A DNA stretch of 64,000 bases, taken from assembly GCF_014489615.1 (NCBI RefSeq), contig NZ_CP060825.1:2767501-2831500 (forward strand), in the 5' to 3' direction. The number at the start of each line of letters is the position of its first letter. Within the stretch, counting starts at the first letter, position 1. The notes beneath the pieces are model-generated. The model ran no database searches and was not told the origin of the DNA. It was given only the letters and a program-made list of their open reading frames with translations. The stretch is from Streptomyces genisteinicus. GTDB taxonomy: Bacteria > Actinomycetota > Actinomycetes > Streptomycetales > Streptomycetaceae. Below are positions 42,126 through 49,689 of the stretch, piece after piece. The position numbers and the translations under genes were made by a program.

Positions 42126-43946
42126 GTGTTCACCGAGGACAGCCGGCTGGTGAAGGTCGCCGTGCTCGACAGTCCCACATCCGAGCGGCCGGTCATCCTG
42201 CCCCAGGAGCACGACGACGCGCTCCTGATGAAACGACGGCACGGCGTGGACGCCTTCTTCTGCGGAACGCTGCTCGGCGGCTGCGGCACCAGGCTGACCG
42301 TGCGGATAGGCCACCGCACCGTCAGCCACTTCGCGCACCGCCCCGACGTCCGGTGCGTCCGGCGGCACACCGGCCGGAGCAGCGGGGACCACCTGTACCT
42401 CCTCCAGGAGTTGCGTCGCTGGCTGGACGCGTGCGGGCTCAACCACCGGCTCGAACTGCGCAGGCGGACCGACGGCGACTGGACGTACCTGGACGCCTTC
42501 CTCCCCGACCCCGGGCTGAAGCTGCGGTTCAACTGCCCGTACACCGGGGCGTCCTTGCCGCGCGCCGCGGTGGAGTTCGCGCTCAGCGGCGGCTACGACG
42601 AGGTACTGCTCGGGGAGCACACCCCGATGCCCGGTGAACTCCTCACCGGGCGCGGGTACGCCCTGCGGCTCCGTATGGTCGGCAACCAGCACAAGGGAGT
42701 GCTGGAGCGACGTGTCCAGATCGGCACCGAGTTACCCGGACGCCGGGTCACCTGGCAGGACCTCGACACCTGCTGGGTCACGTCGGCCGGCCTGATGACC
42801 CCGGCCGCCCGCGAGGCCGTCCCGCCCGGGACACCCGTCGCGCGCTACCGCCAGAAGACCCCGTACCGCCCCGAGCCGCAGAGGGCCACGGAGCACGACG
42901 CACCGCCTCTGCACCACCGGCCGGCGACCGCGCCGGCACCGGCGACGCCCCTCCAGGAGGCCGCCTTCACCGTGCGGGACTACCTGGAGCACTGCGCCGC
43001 ACACCGGGAGACCACGACCTGGCGCGACCTGGCCGGAATCACCGGGCTCGATCTCCACCGATTCGCCCCCGACCGATGCCGGACACTGCTCGGCATGGTC
43101 GACGCCCCGACCCGCCCGACGCAGCCGCTGCTGTCCTCCCTGATCCGCAGGGACAACGGTCTCGCCCTGCCCTACTTCCGCGACCACGCGAGGTCGCTCG
43201 GCCGCCTCGTACCCGGCGGACGTGCCGGTGACGAGTGGTGCGAGGACCAGACACGGAGGCTGTTCTCCGCTCACTGGCGTGCGCCACAGGGCGTCGACCG
43301 CCGGCAGAGGGAAGCGGTCCGGCGCGGCACCGCCCGGATGAAGAGGCTGTTCGCCACCGGACACGACCTGCTGGACTTCGCGGGCGAGGACGACCGGAAC
43401 CGTCTGACGGACGCGATCAGGAAGGCACGGGCCTGGGAGGAGCGGTGGCGGGAGGCCGGGCAGCGCGGAGACGCCTACCGCGCCTGGAAGGCACAAGACC
43501 TCCAGAGGGACCTCGGCAGCCGCCTCACCGCTCTGGACCAGGCGGTCCAGCGGGGCGACGCGCTCCTGCGGGACCTGCGGCGTCATCTGACCACAGTGGC
43601 TCGGCGCGGCGGCACGGTGACCGTCTCCGACCTGTTCGGCCCCCGAGGCGGCGTGGCGCAGAAGCTCCCGCCCGCCGGGCTGCTGCGCACGCTCGTGCGC
43701 GCCGAGGGGACGGTCACCGACGACGTCCCGATCCTGGGCGCCCTGATCACGGACCGGGAGGGCGACCCGCCGCCCCAGGCCCGGGACCTCCTCGCCCGCC
43801 TCGGGTTCGTCCGCCCCATCTCGGACGAGGTACTGGCCATCGTGTGGCGGGAGGAACAGCAGCGCGCCCACGCCGCACACGGCTCGACTCCGACGGAGAT
43901 GCGCCCCCGCCGCATCCCCCGGGCGGCGCCGGCCGCCAGAACGTGA
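42126..43946 (+). CDS. CoiA-like (competence protein CoiA family) protein
   Basis: The 606-residue protein has a GTG start (MFTEDSRLVKVAVLDSPTSE) just after GAGGGGGG. The N-terminal ~60-100 carries AFFCGTLLGGCGTRLTVRIG followed by HFAHRPDVRC, the zinc-like and His elements of CoiA. Then GDWTYLDAFLPDPGLKLRFN and RAAVEFALSGGYDEVLL supply the Asp and Glu of a possible restriction-endonuclease-like fold. The C-terminal 350 residues are helical and not recognised. CoiA proteins act in competence and recombination in Gram-positives; in Streptomyces the role is unknown and might be defence. Confidence 0.65.
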   Translation: MFTEDSRLVKVAVLDSPTSERPVILPQEHDDALLMKRRHGVDAFFCGTLLGGCGTRLTVRIGHRTVSHFAHRPDVRCVRRHTGRSSGDHLYLLQELRRWLDACGLNHRLELRRRTDGDWTYLDAFLPDPGLKLRFNCPYTGASLPRAAVEFALSGGYDEVLLGEHTPMPGELLTGRGYALRLRMVGNQHKGVLERRVQIGTELPGRRVTWQDLDTCWVTSAGLMTPAAREAVPPGTPVARYRQKTPYRPEPQRATEHDAPPLHHRPATAPAPATPLQEAAFTVRDYLEHCAAHRETTTWRDLAGITGLDLHRFAPDRCRTLLGMVDAPTRPTQPLLSSLIRRDNGLALPYFRDHARSLGRLVPGGRAGDEWCEDQTRRLFSAHWRAPQGVDRRQREAVRRGTARMKRLFATGHDLLDFAGEDDRNRLTDAIRKARAWEERWREAGQRGDAYRAWKAQDLQRDLGSRLTALDQAVQRGDALLRDLRRHLTTVARRGGTVTVSDLFGPRGGVAQKLPPAGLLRTLVRAEGTVTDDVPILGALITDREGDPPPQARDLLARLGFVRPISDEVLAIVWREEQQRAHAAHGSTPTEMRPRRIPRAAPAART

Positions 43947-44161
43947 CGGCCGTCCATCCGACCGGTGAAAGCGATCGAGGGGTTCCCGGCTGAACTCGGC
44001 GTTCGCCCCCCTGCCCTGGGAGAGCGGCTGCAAGCGGCCCGGTCGCGGCACGCGTCGCCCGCCCATGAGCGATACGCGGAAGCAGGGAACGGAGATCGCG
44101 GGTCACCTCGAAGGAAGCCGCAACCATCAGAAAGCGTGATCTTCCTACCGTTCCTACCCCC

Positions 44162-44199
44162 ATGTGAGCATCAGCCACTACCGTGGGTATTTCTCACAT
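44162..44199. promoter_or_regulatory. nested inverted repeat upstream of the nucleotidyltransferase-like gene
   Basis: Outer arms ATGTGAG (44162-44168) and CTCACAT (44193-44199) enclose inner arms CCAC (44175-44178) and GTGG (44183-44186). The structure ends 27 bp before the start of the two-gene module. TTCCTACC is also repeated directly at 44142-44149 and 44151-44158. An operator or leader hairpin is plausible. Confidence 0.4.
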
Positions 44200-44226
44200 C
44201 GGGCGAAGCGCACAACGGGGGGACCT

Positions 44227-44811
44227 GTGCTGCCGGATTTCACCGTGGAGGGTTTCCTGCCACCCGGCCGCTTCTCCGTGACCATGGAGGAAGCGCAAGA
44301 CCTGCTGGTGAGCAGTCCTCTGTTCCATCCGTCCGGCCGGCGGACGACTCTGTGGAACGGCTTGCAGGAGTACCTCGACCGCTTCGGAGTGCTGGAGGAC
44401 ACGTACGCCGAGCGGTTGCAAGGTCGTTCACTGGTGCACCGTGTGTGGCTGGGCGGCAGCTTCGTCAGCGCGAAGGCGGAGCCCCGGAACATCGACGCGA
44501 CGGTGTTCGTCGATGTGACTGCCGAGGCGGCGGTCAAGGGAAACCCCGGCTCCAAGTGGCTCACCAGCGCTTTCAAGAGCCGTGAGCAGATCCTGCGCAA
44601 CTTCGGCGTATCGCCCCTGCGTGTCGGATATCGCCCCGTCGCGTCGGCCTTCGATTTGCAGAGCATCACCGAGGACGACCGGACATACTTCATGCAACGC
44701 GGGATCTGGGACGACTGGTGGCAGCGCTGCCGCCTGCCTGACGGAGGCGACCCGGCTCCTTCCGAAGCGAGTGCCGTGCCGGTGCGTGGCTACCTGGAGG
44801 TGCGACTGTGA
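44227..44811 (+). CDS. nucleotidyltransferase-like protein (DUF6932-like)
   Basis: The 194-residue protein has a GTG start (VLPDFTVEGFLPPGRFSVTM) with GGGGGG five bases upstream. The N-terminal LPDFTVEGFLPPGRF and the core VHRVWLGGSFVSAKAEPRNI followed by DATVFVDV resemble the GGSF...DxD strand-loop of minimal nucleotidyltransferases, though the second Asp is Thr here (IDAT). This matches my recollection of DUF6932, often found beside defence or toxin-antitoxin genes. Its stop overlaps the next start (GTGA), so it forms a coupled two-gene module. Confidence 0.55.
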   Translation: MLPDFTVEGFLPPGRFSVTMEEAQDLLVSSPLFHPSGRRTTLWNGLQEYLDRFGVLEDTYAERLQGRSLVHRVWLGGSFVSAKAEPRNIDATVFVDVTAEAAVKGNPGSKWLTSAFKSREQILRNFGVSPLRVGYRPVASAFDLQSITEDDRTYFMQRGIWDDWWQRCRLPDGGDPAPSEASAVPVRGYLEVRL

Positions 44812-45764
44812 ACGAGAGCAGCTGGCGCCGCCGGATGCGAGAAGCCCGCGCGCACGACCCGGATGCCACCGCGAGGCTCCTGGAGGAGATGGGCACCGAG
44901 GAACGCGACGACGCGGAAGTGGAGGCGGAGCACCGAAGGAGCCTCCTCTCCGCGATGCAGGAGTACCAGCCGGGCGCGACCCTCCAGGAAGAGTTGCGCC
45001 TGCGTCTGACGGGCCCGGAGGCCGAACGGGGAGCGTTGCGGTTCCAGTGGGGCCACGCATTGCTGGACCCGGTCGAGAAAGCCGTGTCCAAGGCCGCGGG
45101 AACGCCGGTCGAGCTGGAGGTCACCGGGCTCTCCCGAGGCAGCACAGTCGTGCATGCCCGTCCCACCACCACGGTGCCCGCCGACCCGGAGACGCTTGAC
45201 GGCCCTGTACCCACTGCGGCGGACAAGGGAGTCCGCACGTTCGCGCGCCTCCTCACCGCTCTGGAGGAAGGAGAAGACGTACGGGAGTGGGCCCAGCTGT
45301 TCGACTCCGTGGACGCACTGTCGAAGGCTCTCTCCCAGTTCCGGCTGAGCCTGGCATTGACCTGGTATGCCGCGGACGGCGGCATGCGCCAGGCCAGTCT
45401 GACCCGGCGCGGAGTCGACTACGCCAAGCGGCTGCAGGCGACCCGCGACGACGACCAGGAGTTCACCATCTCCGGTCGGGTCACCGAACTCCGCAGCAGC
45501 GGCGTGGTGAAGGTGAAGTCGGGCCTCGCCCGCCATGCTCCCGCGTACGACGTACGGGTCGAACCGGAACAGCTCGTGCGTATGAGGCTGACGCTCGGGG
45601 ACAACGTGCACTTCAAGGTGCGCTACCGGCGAAAGCTCGACGCCGTCGGTCGCACGCGCGCGTCGGAGTACTACTTTCTCGACGTCGCCGCCGAGGAACT
45701 CACCCTCGACCTCGGCATCAGCAGGTCGGACGACTCCGACGACAGGCCCGAAGGACGTTCATAG
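44808..45764 (+). CDS. hypothetical partner of the nucleotidyltransferase-like gene
   Basis: The 318-residue protein starts at GTG (MNESSWRRRMREARAHDPDA), coupled by a 4-bp overlap to the gene before. The first ~75 residues are charged helix. The middle (80-220) contains AVSKAAGTPVELEVTGLSRG and FARLLTALEEGEDVREWAQL. The C-terminal ~90 residues are a beta-rich domain with FTISGRVTELRSSGVVKVKS, VRVEPEQLVRMRLTLGDNVH and ASEYYFLDVAAEEL. I do not recognise the family. No membrane segment or signal peptide is seen. It ends at a clear terminator, so the pair is an isolated operon. Confidence 0.7.
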   Translation: MNESSWRRRMREARAHDPDATARLLEEMGTEERDDAEVEAEHRRSLLSAMQEYQPGATLQEELRLRLTGPEAERGALRFQWGHALLDPVEKAVSKAAGTPVELEVTGLSRGSTVVHARPTTTVPADPETLDGPVPTAADKGVRTFARLLTALEEGEDVREWAQLFDSVDALSKALSQFRLSLALTWYAADGGMRQASLTRRGVDYAKRLQATRDDDQEFTISGRVTELRSSGVVKVKSGLARHAPAYDVRVEPEQLVRMRLTLGDNVHFKVRYRRKLDAVGRTRASEYYFLDVAAEELTLDLGISRSDDSDDRPEGRS

Positions 45765-45774
45765 ATCCGACTCG

Positions 45775-45808
45775 GTGGTGTGCCGGGCGCCCGGGCCCGG
45801 CACACCAC
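45775..45808. terminator. strong terminator hairpin
   Basis: GTGGTGTGCCGGGC (45775-45788) pairs perfectly with GCCCGGCACACCAC (45795-45808), with a 6-nt loop, 10 bp after the module's stop. It separates it from the convergent 45913-46425 gene. Confidence 0.9.
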
Positions 45809-45912
45809 GATCGAACTCGCTTCGGACGGTGTCCTGAGCCGACCGCACCGACCTGACACCCACATCGCGCCGGCACCTGCCGCTCCAACCAGAGCAGCGG
45901 ATCTCACCCAGG

Positions 45913-46425
45913 TCACCCCTCCGAGGAGTCCTCGGAGTCGCCGTTGCCCTCGGCCAGCACCCGTCCGCCGACGAAGGCCACCGCCAGAGCCGCCAGAGCC
46001 CCCACCCCGGCCAGCGACTTGCCGAGCGTCGTGTCCAGGAACTTCTTGCTCTCCGTGTCCTTCTCCGACTGGTCCCTTCCGGTCTTCTGGATCTGCTCGA
46101 TCAGGTACGTCCGCTGTTCCCACGTCAGGTCGCCCTTGTCGAGCTCCCTCGCGAGGATCTCCCTGATCTCCCGGAAGGCCTGGTGCACATGCTCCTGGCT
46201 CCGGTCGTTGGCCGCGAGCGTGGACTCGTGCTGCTTCTGCATCATGTCCACGGCGTTCTTGGCGAAGTCCTTGAACGCCGGGAACTGCTCGACGATCCTC
46301 AGCGCCACCTCGGTGCTCATGTCGGGCATCATGGCCACGAAGCGGACCATCTTGTCCTTGGAGAGGTGCCTCCAGGAATCGATTCCCAGCGCCTTCTTGA
46401 TCTGCTCTTCGTTCTTGTAGCGCAT
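45913..46425 (-). CDS. hypothetical protein with C-terminal membrane anchor
   Basis: The 170-residue protein starts MRYKNEEQIKKALGIDSWRH. Residues 1-140 are charged and helical (KDKMVRFVAMMPDMSTEVAL, DFAKNAVDMMQKQHESTLAA, AFREIREILARELDKGDLTW), with coiled-coil character. One hydrophobic helix follows (SLAGVGALAALAVAFVGGRV), then a short acidic tail, so the protein is probably tail-anchored facing the cytosol. AT content and Lys use are higher than in its neighbours, suggesting acquisition. Function unknown. Confidence 0.7.
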   Translation of the reverse strand: MRYKNEEQIKKALGIDSWRHLSKDKMVRFVAMMPDMSTEVALRIVEQFPAFKDFAKNAVDMMQKQHESTLAANDRSQEHVHQAFREIREILARELDKGDLTWEQRTYLIEQIQKTGRDQSEKDTESKKFLDTTLGKSLAGVGALAALAVAFVGGRVLAEGNGDSEDSSEG

Positions 46426-46453
46426 GTCGTTGCTCCGTCCCGCCCCTGTGGTG

Positions 46454-46651
46454 TCAGTCGAACGTCCAGCCCTGTGCACTCAGCGCGGCGAGCCACCGCT
46501 CCCGGACCGGACGCGCCCACTCTGCCTCGGCCCCGAGGGCGTAGGCGATCAAACCGTCGATGTGGTTGACCCTGCCGGCCAGCGAGGCGAAGTCGCGGTG
46601 CCGCTGGTGGGACCGGAGCCCGAACCTAGAGCTGCTTCTCGAGGAGTCCAC
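46454..46651 (-). pseudogene. truncated gene fragment, possibly reverse-transcriptase C-terminal tail
   Basis: The 65-codon frame starts at GTG. Its conserved-looking part is HQRHRDFASLAGRVNHIDGL followed by IAYALGAEAEWARPVRERW. The L-x-G-R-x-N-x-I-D-G-L-x-A-Y pattern recalls the C-terminal helix region of some bacterial reverse transcriptases (retron-like), but this is from memory and weak. Nothing upstream continues the protein: the N-terminal side abuts the DrmC-like remnant in opposite orientation. It may equally be a small orphan gene. Confidence 0.35.
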
Positions 46652-46919
46652 TTCGGCCGTGAAGGCCTTCGGTCCGTTGCGGCACCGTGCTCGCCTCTAG
46701 CACCGCGCGGACCCCTCCGCTCTCGGCAGCCTGCACGCGAAGGTCGTGGCTGCCGACCGACGGGTCGCACTGCTGGGCAGCGCGAATCTCACCGGCCGAG
46801 CCCTACGTGAGAACGTGGAGATCGGCGTCGTACTGCGGGACCGGGCAACGGTCGGGCACCTAGTGGATCACCTGCGCTGGCTCAGGAGCCCGACGGCCGG
46901 CTTCATGCGCCCCGCGTGA
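46611..46919 (+). pseudogene. DrmC-like phospholipase-D family remnant (DISARM-type), interrupted by TAG
   Basis: One frame reads SPNLELLLEESTSAVKAF, GPLRHRARL, a TAG at 46698-46700, then HRADPSALGSLHAKVVAADR, VALLGSANLTGRALRENVEI, GVVLRDRATVGHLVDHLRWL and stops at 46917-46919. HAKVVAAD is an HxKxxxxD (HKD) phospholipase-D motif and GSANLT is the following conserved loop; the spacing matches DrmC-type proteins of DISARM defence systems. Only the last ~100 residues remain, and an in-frame stop splits them. No drmA, drmB or drmM gene is seen in the window, so this is a relic. Confidence 0.65.
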
Positions 46920-47070
46920 AGCGACGACGGTGCTGCGTGTCTCCGACACACGGCACTCTCGGCGCGCTGTGACGGATCAGCGATCCACCGCCGATGAGTT
47001 CCGGCGGTGCGGATCGTCTACCAGTTGACGAACACCACGGATACGGCGCACCACGCCCGGAGGACCGGCC

Positions 47071-47688
47071 ATGAAGAAGATCATCGCGCAGCTGTTCATC
47101 TCGCTCGACGGCGTCATCGAGGACCCCCACGAGTGGCACTTCCCCTACTTCAGCGACGCCATGGGCCGGGCGGTGGACGGTGTGATCGGGCAGGCGGACA
47201 CCCTGCTGCTGGGCCGGGCCACCTACGACGGCTTCGCCGAGGCGTGGCCGGGCCGGGAGACGGAGGGCGGGGAGGACGCGTACTTCGCGAAGAAGCTCGG
47301 CGACACCCGCAAGGTCGTCGTCTCGCACCGGCCGCTGGACGGGGCATGGCGGAACTCGGAGCGGCTGGAGGGCGACCTCGTCGAGGCGGTCACGGCGCTG
47401 AAGAACGAGCCGGGCGAGGGGCACATCGCGGTCAGCGGTTCGGTCGCGCTGGTACGGCAGTTGCTCGCCGCGGGGCTGCTCGACGACCTCAACCTGCTGG
47501 TGCACCCGATCGCCGTCGGCAAGGGCGACCGCCTCTTCCGCGACGGATCGGACTCGGTGCCGCTGGCCCTGCTCTCCGCCGAGACCCTGGACCTGGGTGT
47601 GGTGGACCTCCACTACGGTCCCGCCGCGCCGGCCGAGGAGGCGTCCTACGAGGACGCGAAGCAGCACCTGGCCGGGGCGGAGGGCTGA
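47071..47688 (+). CDS. dihydrofolate reductase-family (RibD C-terminal-like) protein
   Basis: The 205-residue protein starts MKKIIAQLFISLDGVIEDPH, the classic start of this family. ADTLLLGRATYDGFAEAWPG and VVVSHRPLDGAWRNSERLEG are family motifs, and IAVSGSVALVRQLLAAGLLD with LNLLVHPIAVGKGDRLFRDG gives the NADPH-binding segment. Actinobacteria carry many such YwjB/RibD-like reductases of unknown substrate. It converges with the DUF4345-like gene, leaving only 10 bp between stops. Confidence 0.9.
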   Translation: MKKIIAQLFISLDGVIEDPHEWHFPYFSDAMGRAVDGVIGQADTLLLGRATYDGFAEAWPGRETEGGEDAYFAKKLGDTRKVVVSHRPLDGAWRNSERLEGDLVEAVTALKNEPGEGHIAVSGSVALVRQLLAAGLLDDLNLLVHPIAVGKGDRLFRDGSDSVPLALLSAETLDLGVVDLHYGPAAPAEEASYEDAKQHLAGAEG

Positions 47689-47698
47689 CGGGCGGGGG

Positions 47699-48124
47699 CT
47701 ACACGGGGGCGGGGCCCGTGATGCGGGCGGCCCCTGCCGCGACCGCCTTCTCGTCGGCGTCCGCGAGCCAGAACAGCACGGGCGGGAGGGCGAGTTCGAT
47801 GCCCGTGAGCACGAGCTGGAAGCCATGGGGGCGGCCCTCGGCTGCGAGCGAGAGCAGCCGCCCGACCGCTCCCAGCAGGAAGACGGCGGTGAGCCAGCGC
47901 ACGGCGTACGCGGGGATCGGCGAGCGCCGCGCGGCCAGCAGCCAGGCGAGCCCGTAGCCGGCGAAGACCGCGCCGAAGAAGCGCCCGAGGCTGTCCATGG
48001 TGGCCCCGGCGTCCTCGGCGCCCGGCACGACCGCGTTGCCCAGCAGGACGTGCCCGAGCCCGATCGCCAGACAGGCGTACCCCATCGTGAGCACGAGCCC
48101 CCGCAGTGCCTTCGCCTTGGTCAT
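47699..48124 (-). CDS. small membrane protein, DUF4345-like
   Basis: The 141-residue protein starts MTKAKALRGLVLTMGYACLA and has four predicted helices. Visible segments are LRGLVLTMGYACLAIGLGHV, FFGAVFAGYGLAWLLAARRS, VRWLTAVFLLGAVGRLLSLA and VLTGIELALPPVLFWLADAD. This matches the DUF4345 pattern of tiny four-helix proteins often found next to TetR genes. It is divergent from the TetR gene below, and both operators sit in the shared promoter region, so it is the probable repressor target. Confidence 0.8.
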   Translation of the reverse strand: MTKAKALRGLVLTMGYACLAIGLGHVLLGNAVVPGAEDAGATMDSLGRFFGAVFAGYGLAWLLAARRSPIPAYAVRWLTAVFLLGAVGRLLSLAAEGRPHGFQLVLTGIELALPPVLFWLADADEKAVAAGAARITGPAPV

Positions 48125-48150
48125 GACCTGCAGCCCTCCGCCGGAAGCGC

Positions 48151-48200
48151 GCTAGTAGACGTGTGTCAACCAGACTCCGCCGCTAGTAGACATGTGTCAA
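48151..48200. promoter_or_regulatory. duplicated TetR operator
   Basis: GCTAGTAGACGTGTGTCAA (48151-48169) and GCTAGTAGACATGTGTCAA (48182-48200) are 18/19 identical and centred 31 bp apart, three DNA turns. Each contains an imperfect palindrome TAGACATGTGTCAA, typical of TetR-type half-sites (TnGACA-N2-TGTCnA). They lie midway between the divergent TetR and DUF4345 genes. Confidence 0.75.
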
Positions 48201-48201
48201 G

Positions 48202-48207
48202 TAGGAT
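48202..48207 (+). promoter_or_regulatory. -10 element of tetR, probably leaderless message
   Basis: TAGGAT is a consensus Streptomyces -10 and lies 7 bp before the ATG at 48214. Initiation would fall at or next to the start codon, giving a leaderless mRNA; no Shine-Dalgarno sequence is needed and none is clear. No -35 is visible, and the operator repeat occupies its place. Confidence 0.5.
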
Positions 48208-48213
48208 CGGCGG

Positions 48214-48825
48214 ATGCCCCGCCAGCGCCTCACGCCCGACCAGCGACGCGCCCAGCTCCTGGACGTCGCCGCCGCCCTCTTCGCCGCACAGCCCTACGAG
48301 GACGTGACGATGGAGGAGATCGCCGAACGGGCGGGGGTGTCGCGCGCGCTGCTCTACCGCCACTTCCCCGGCAAGCGGGAGCTGTTCGCCGCGCTCTACG
48401 CCCAGGTCGCCGGGCAGTTGCTGGCCAGCACCAGGGTCGATCCGGCGGAGACGTTCACCGAGCAGCTGACGGAGGGCCTGGACGCGCACATCGCCTACTT
48501 CGCGGAGAACCGCCATACCGTGCTGGCCGCGAACCGTGCCCTGGCGGGCGATCTCGTGATCCAGACGATCATCACGGACGAGCTGGACGCCCTGCGGGAG
48601 AAGCTGCTGGGCGCCCTGCCGGTCACCGGCTCCCGCGAGCGGGCCGCCGTCTCGGGCGTGCTCAAGAGCTGGCTGGTCTTCGTCCAAGTCCTCTGCCTGG
48701 ACTGGCTCGTCGAGGAGACCTGCACCCGCGAGGAGCTGCGCGACGTGTGCATCGGCGCGGCGGTGGGCGCCCTGCGCCCGCTCCTCGCCGAGGACCCGGC
48801 CCCGGAGTGGGACGCCGGGCGCTGA
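48214..48825 (+). CDS. TetR-family transcriptional regulator
   Basis: The 203-residue protein starts MPRQRLTPDQRRAQLLDVAA. The HTH is at ~12-58 (AALFAAQPYEDVTMEEIAER, AGVSRALLYRHFPGKRELFA). The C-terminal helical domain (60-195) has LEQLT-like helices and a hydrophobic pocket region (GVLKSWLVFVQVLCLDWLVE). It probably represses itself and the divergent DUF4345 gene by binding the two 19-bp repeats. The ligand is unknown. Confidence 0.92.
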   Translation: MPRQRLTPDQRRAQLLDVAAALFAAQPYEDVTMEEIAERAGVSRALLYRHFPGKRELFAALYAQVAGQLLASTRVDPAETFTEQLTEGLDAHIAYFAENRHTVLAANRALAGDLVIQTIITDELDALREKLLGALPVTGSRERAAVSGVLKSWLVFVQVLCLDWLVEETCTREELRDVCIGAAVGALRPLLAEDPAPEWDAGR

Positions 48826-48829
48826 GGCG

Positions 48830-48997
48830 TCAGTCTCGGGACGCGTAGGCCACGAAGGCGGCCCACGCCCCGGGCGCGAAGCCGAGCTCGGGCCCAGCGG
48901 GGTCCTTGGAGTCGCGGACCCGGATCGCACCGGGGGTGGCGGCGCACTCGACGCACTCGGGGCCGTCGTTGCTGCTGTAGCTGCTCTTGTGCCACAC
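48830..48997 (-). pseudogene. truncated DUF397 gene
   Basis: The frame encodes [20 protein letters not shown] then [20 protein letters not shown] and ends FVAYASRD. It is clearly paralogous to the intact DUF397 at 39016-39222. The usual N-terminal ~10 residues are lost: homology stops at the CACACGCGTGTG palindrome, and beyond it lies the opposite-strand HTH fragment. A GTG at 48997 could still start a 55-residue product, but no coupled HTH regulator remains upstream. Confidence 0.75.
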
Positions 48998-49005
48998 GCG
49001 TGTGG
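48992..49005. repeat. perfect 14-bp palindrome at a deletion junction
   Basis: CCACACGCGTGTGG is self-complementary. It sits exactly where DUF397 homology (left) ends and, after a further ~20 bp, HTH-gene homology (right) begins. Confidence 0.8.
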
Positions 49006-49023
49006 AGCCGCCTCCGCCCGGCG

Positions 49024-49247
49024 GCCTGCCGCATCCCCTGAAACGCCCGGCGGCGCTTCTCGCGCACCGCCTCACCGTCCACCTGCCGCCGCCGCTGCCC
49101 GACCCGCCCCCACCCGAGGCCGTCCACCCCATGCACGACTGCACCGGCACCTGCAAGCGGGTCATCCGCGCGGCGGAACCCGGCCTCTGCCGCGACTGCC
49201 GACTGGCCGCCGAGGCGACGGGGCCCGCCCCGGCCGAGGCCGCGTGA
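49024..49247 (+). pseudogene. C-terminal fragment of an HTH gene (paralogue of 40986-41963)
   Basis: Translation gives [40 protein letters not shown] and [18 protein letters not shown]. Residue by residue this parallels LPHPLKQPAGLLAHRLTALL and [20 protein letters not shown] near the end of the 325-residue HTH protein. The first ~250 residues are absent. Together with the truncated DUF397 it marks a locus whose middle has been deleted. Confidence 0.8.
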
Positions 49248-49317
49248 GCCGTCCGCGCGACAGAGGCGGCCCAGCCTGCCGCCTCACCGAACCGCCCCAC
49301 CCCGTACGGGAGACACC

Positions 49318-49647
49318 GTGAACGCCGACATCGAGGCCGCCCGCGTGCGCCAGCGCGCCAGGGCCTACGAGGAGCTGACCGACATCGCGAGCCGGCTCCA
49401 GTTGCTGCTGCGCCTGGAGGACAGGGCCGACGCGCACGTCGGCTCGGCCCTGCACGCGGTCCGCTTCGCCGTCACCATGCTCTGGCCCAGGACCCCGGAG
49501 TCCCCGCCGCCGGACTGCCGCCACGACAGCGAGTACCTGCACTACCTCGCCGGGCACTGGCGGGAAGCAGCGTTGGAGATCGGTGAGTTCGCCGTCGAGC
49601 GTCCGGCCGCCCTGCGCCTGGTCGGCGACCCCAAACCGCCTGCCTGA
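49318..49647 (+). CDS. hypothetical protein
   Basis: The 109-residue protein has a GTG start ([20 protein letters not shown]) with a GGGAG five bases upstream. It is mostly helical, with [20 protein letters not shown] and [19 protein letters not shown]. No membrane segment, Cys cluster or known motif is seen. It follows the HTH fragment at 70 bp, so it may have been the downstream partner of that lost gene. Function unknown. Confidence 0.65.
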   Translation: MNADIEAARVRQRARAYEELTDIASRLQLLLRLEDRADAHVGSALHAVRFAVTMLWPRTPESPPPDCRHDSEYLHYLAGHWREAALEIGEFAVERPAALRLVGDPKPPA

Positions 49648-49689
49648 CCCCGCCCGCAGGTGTTCCGCCCCGACGACGAGCGCCCCCGC

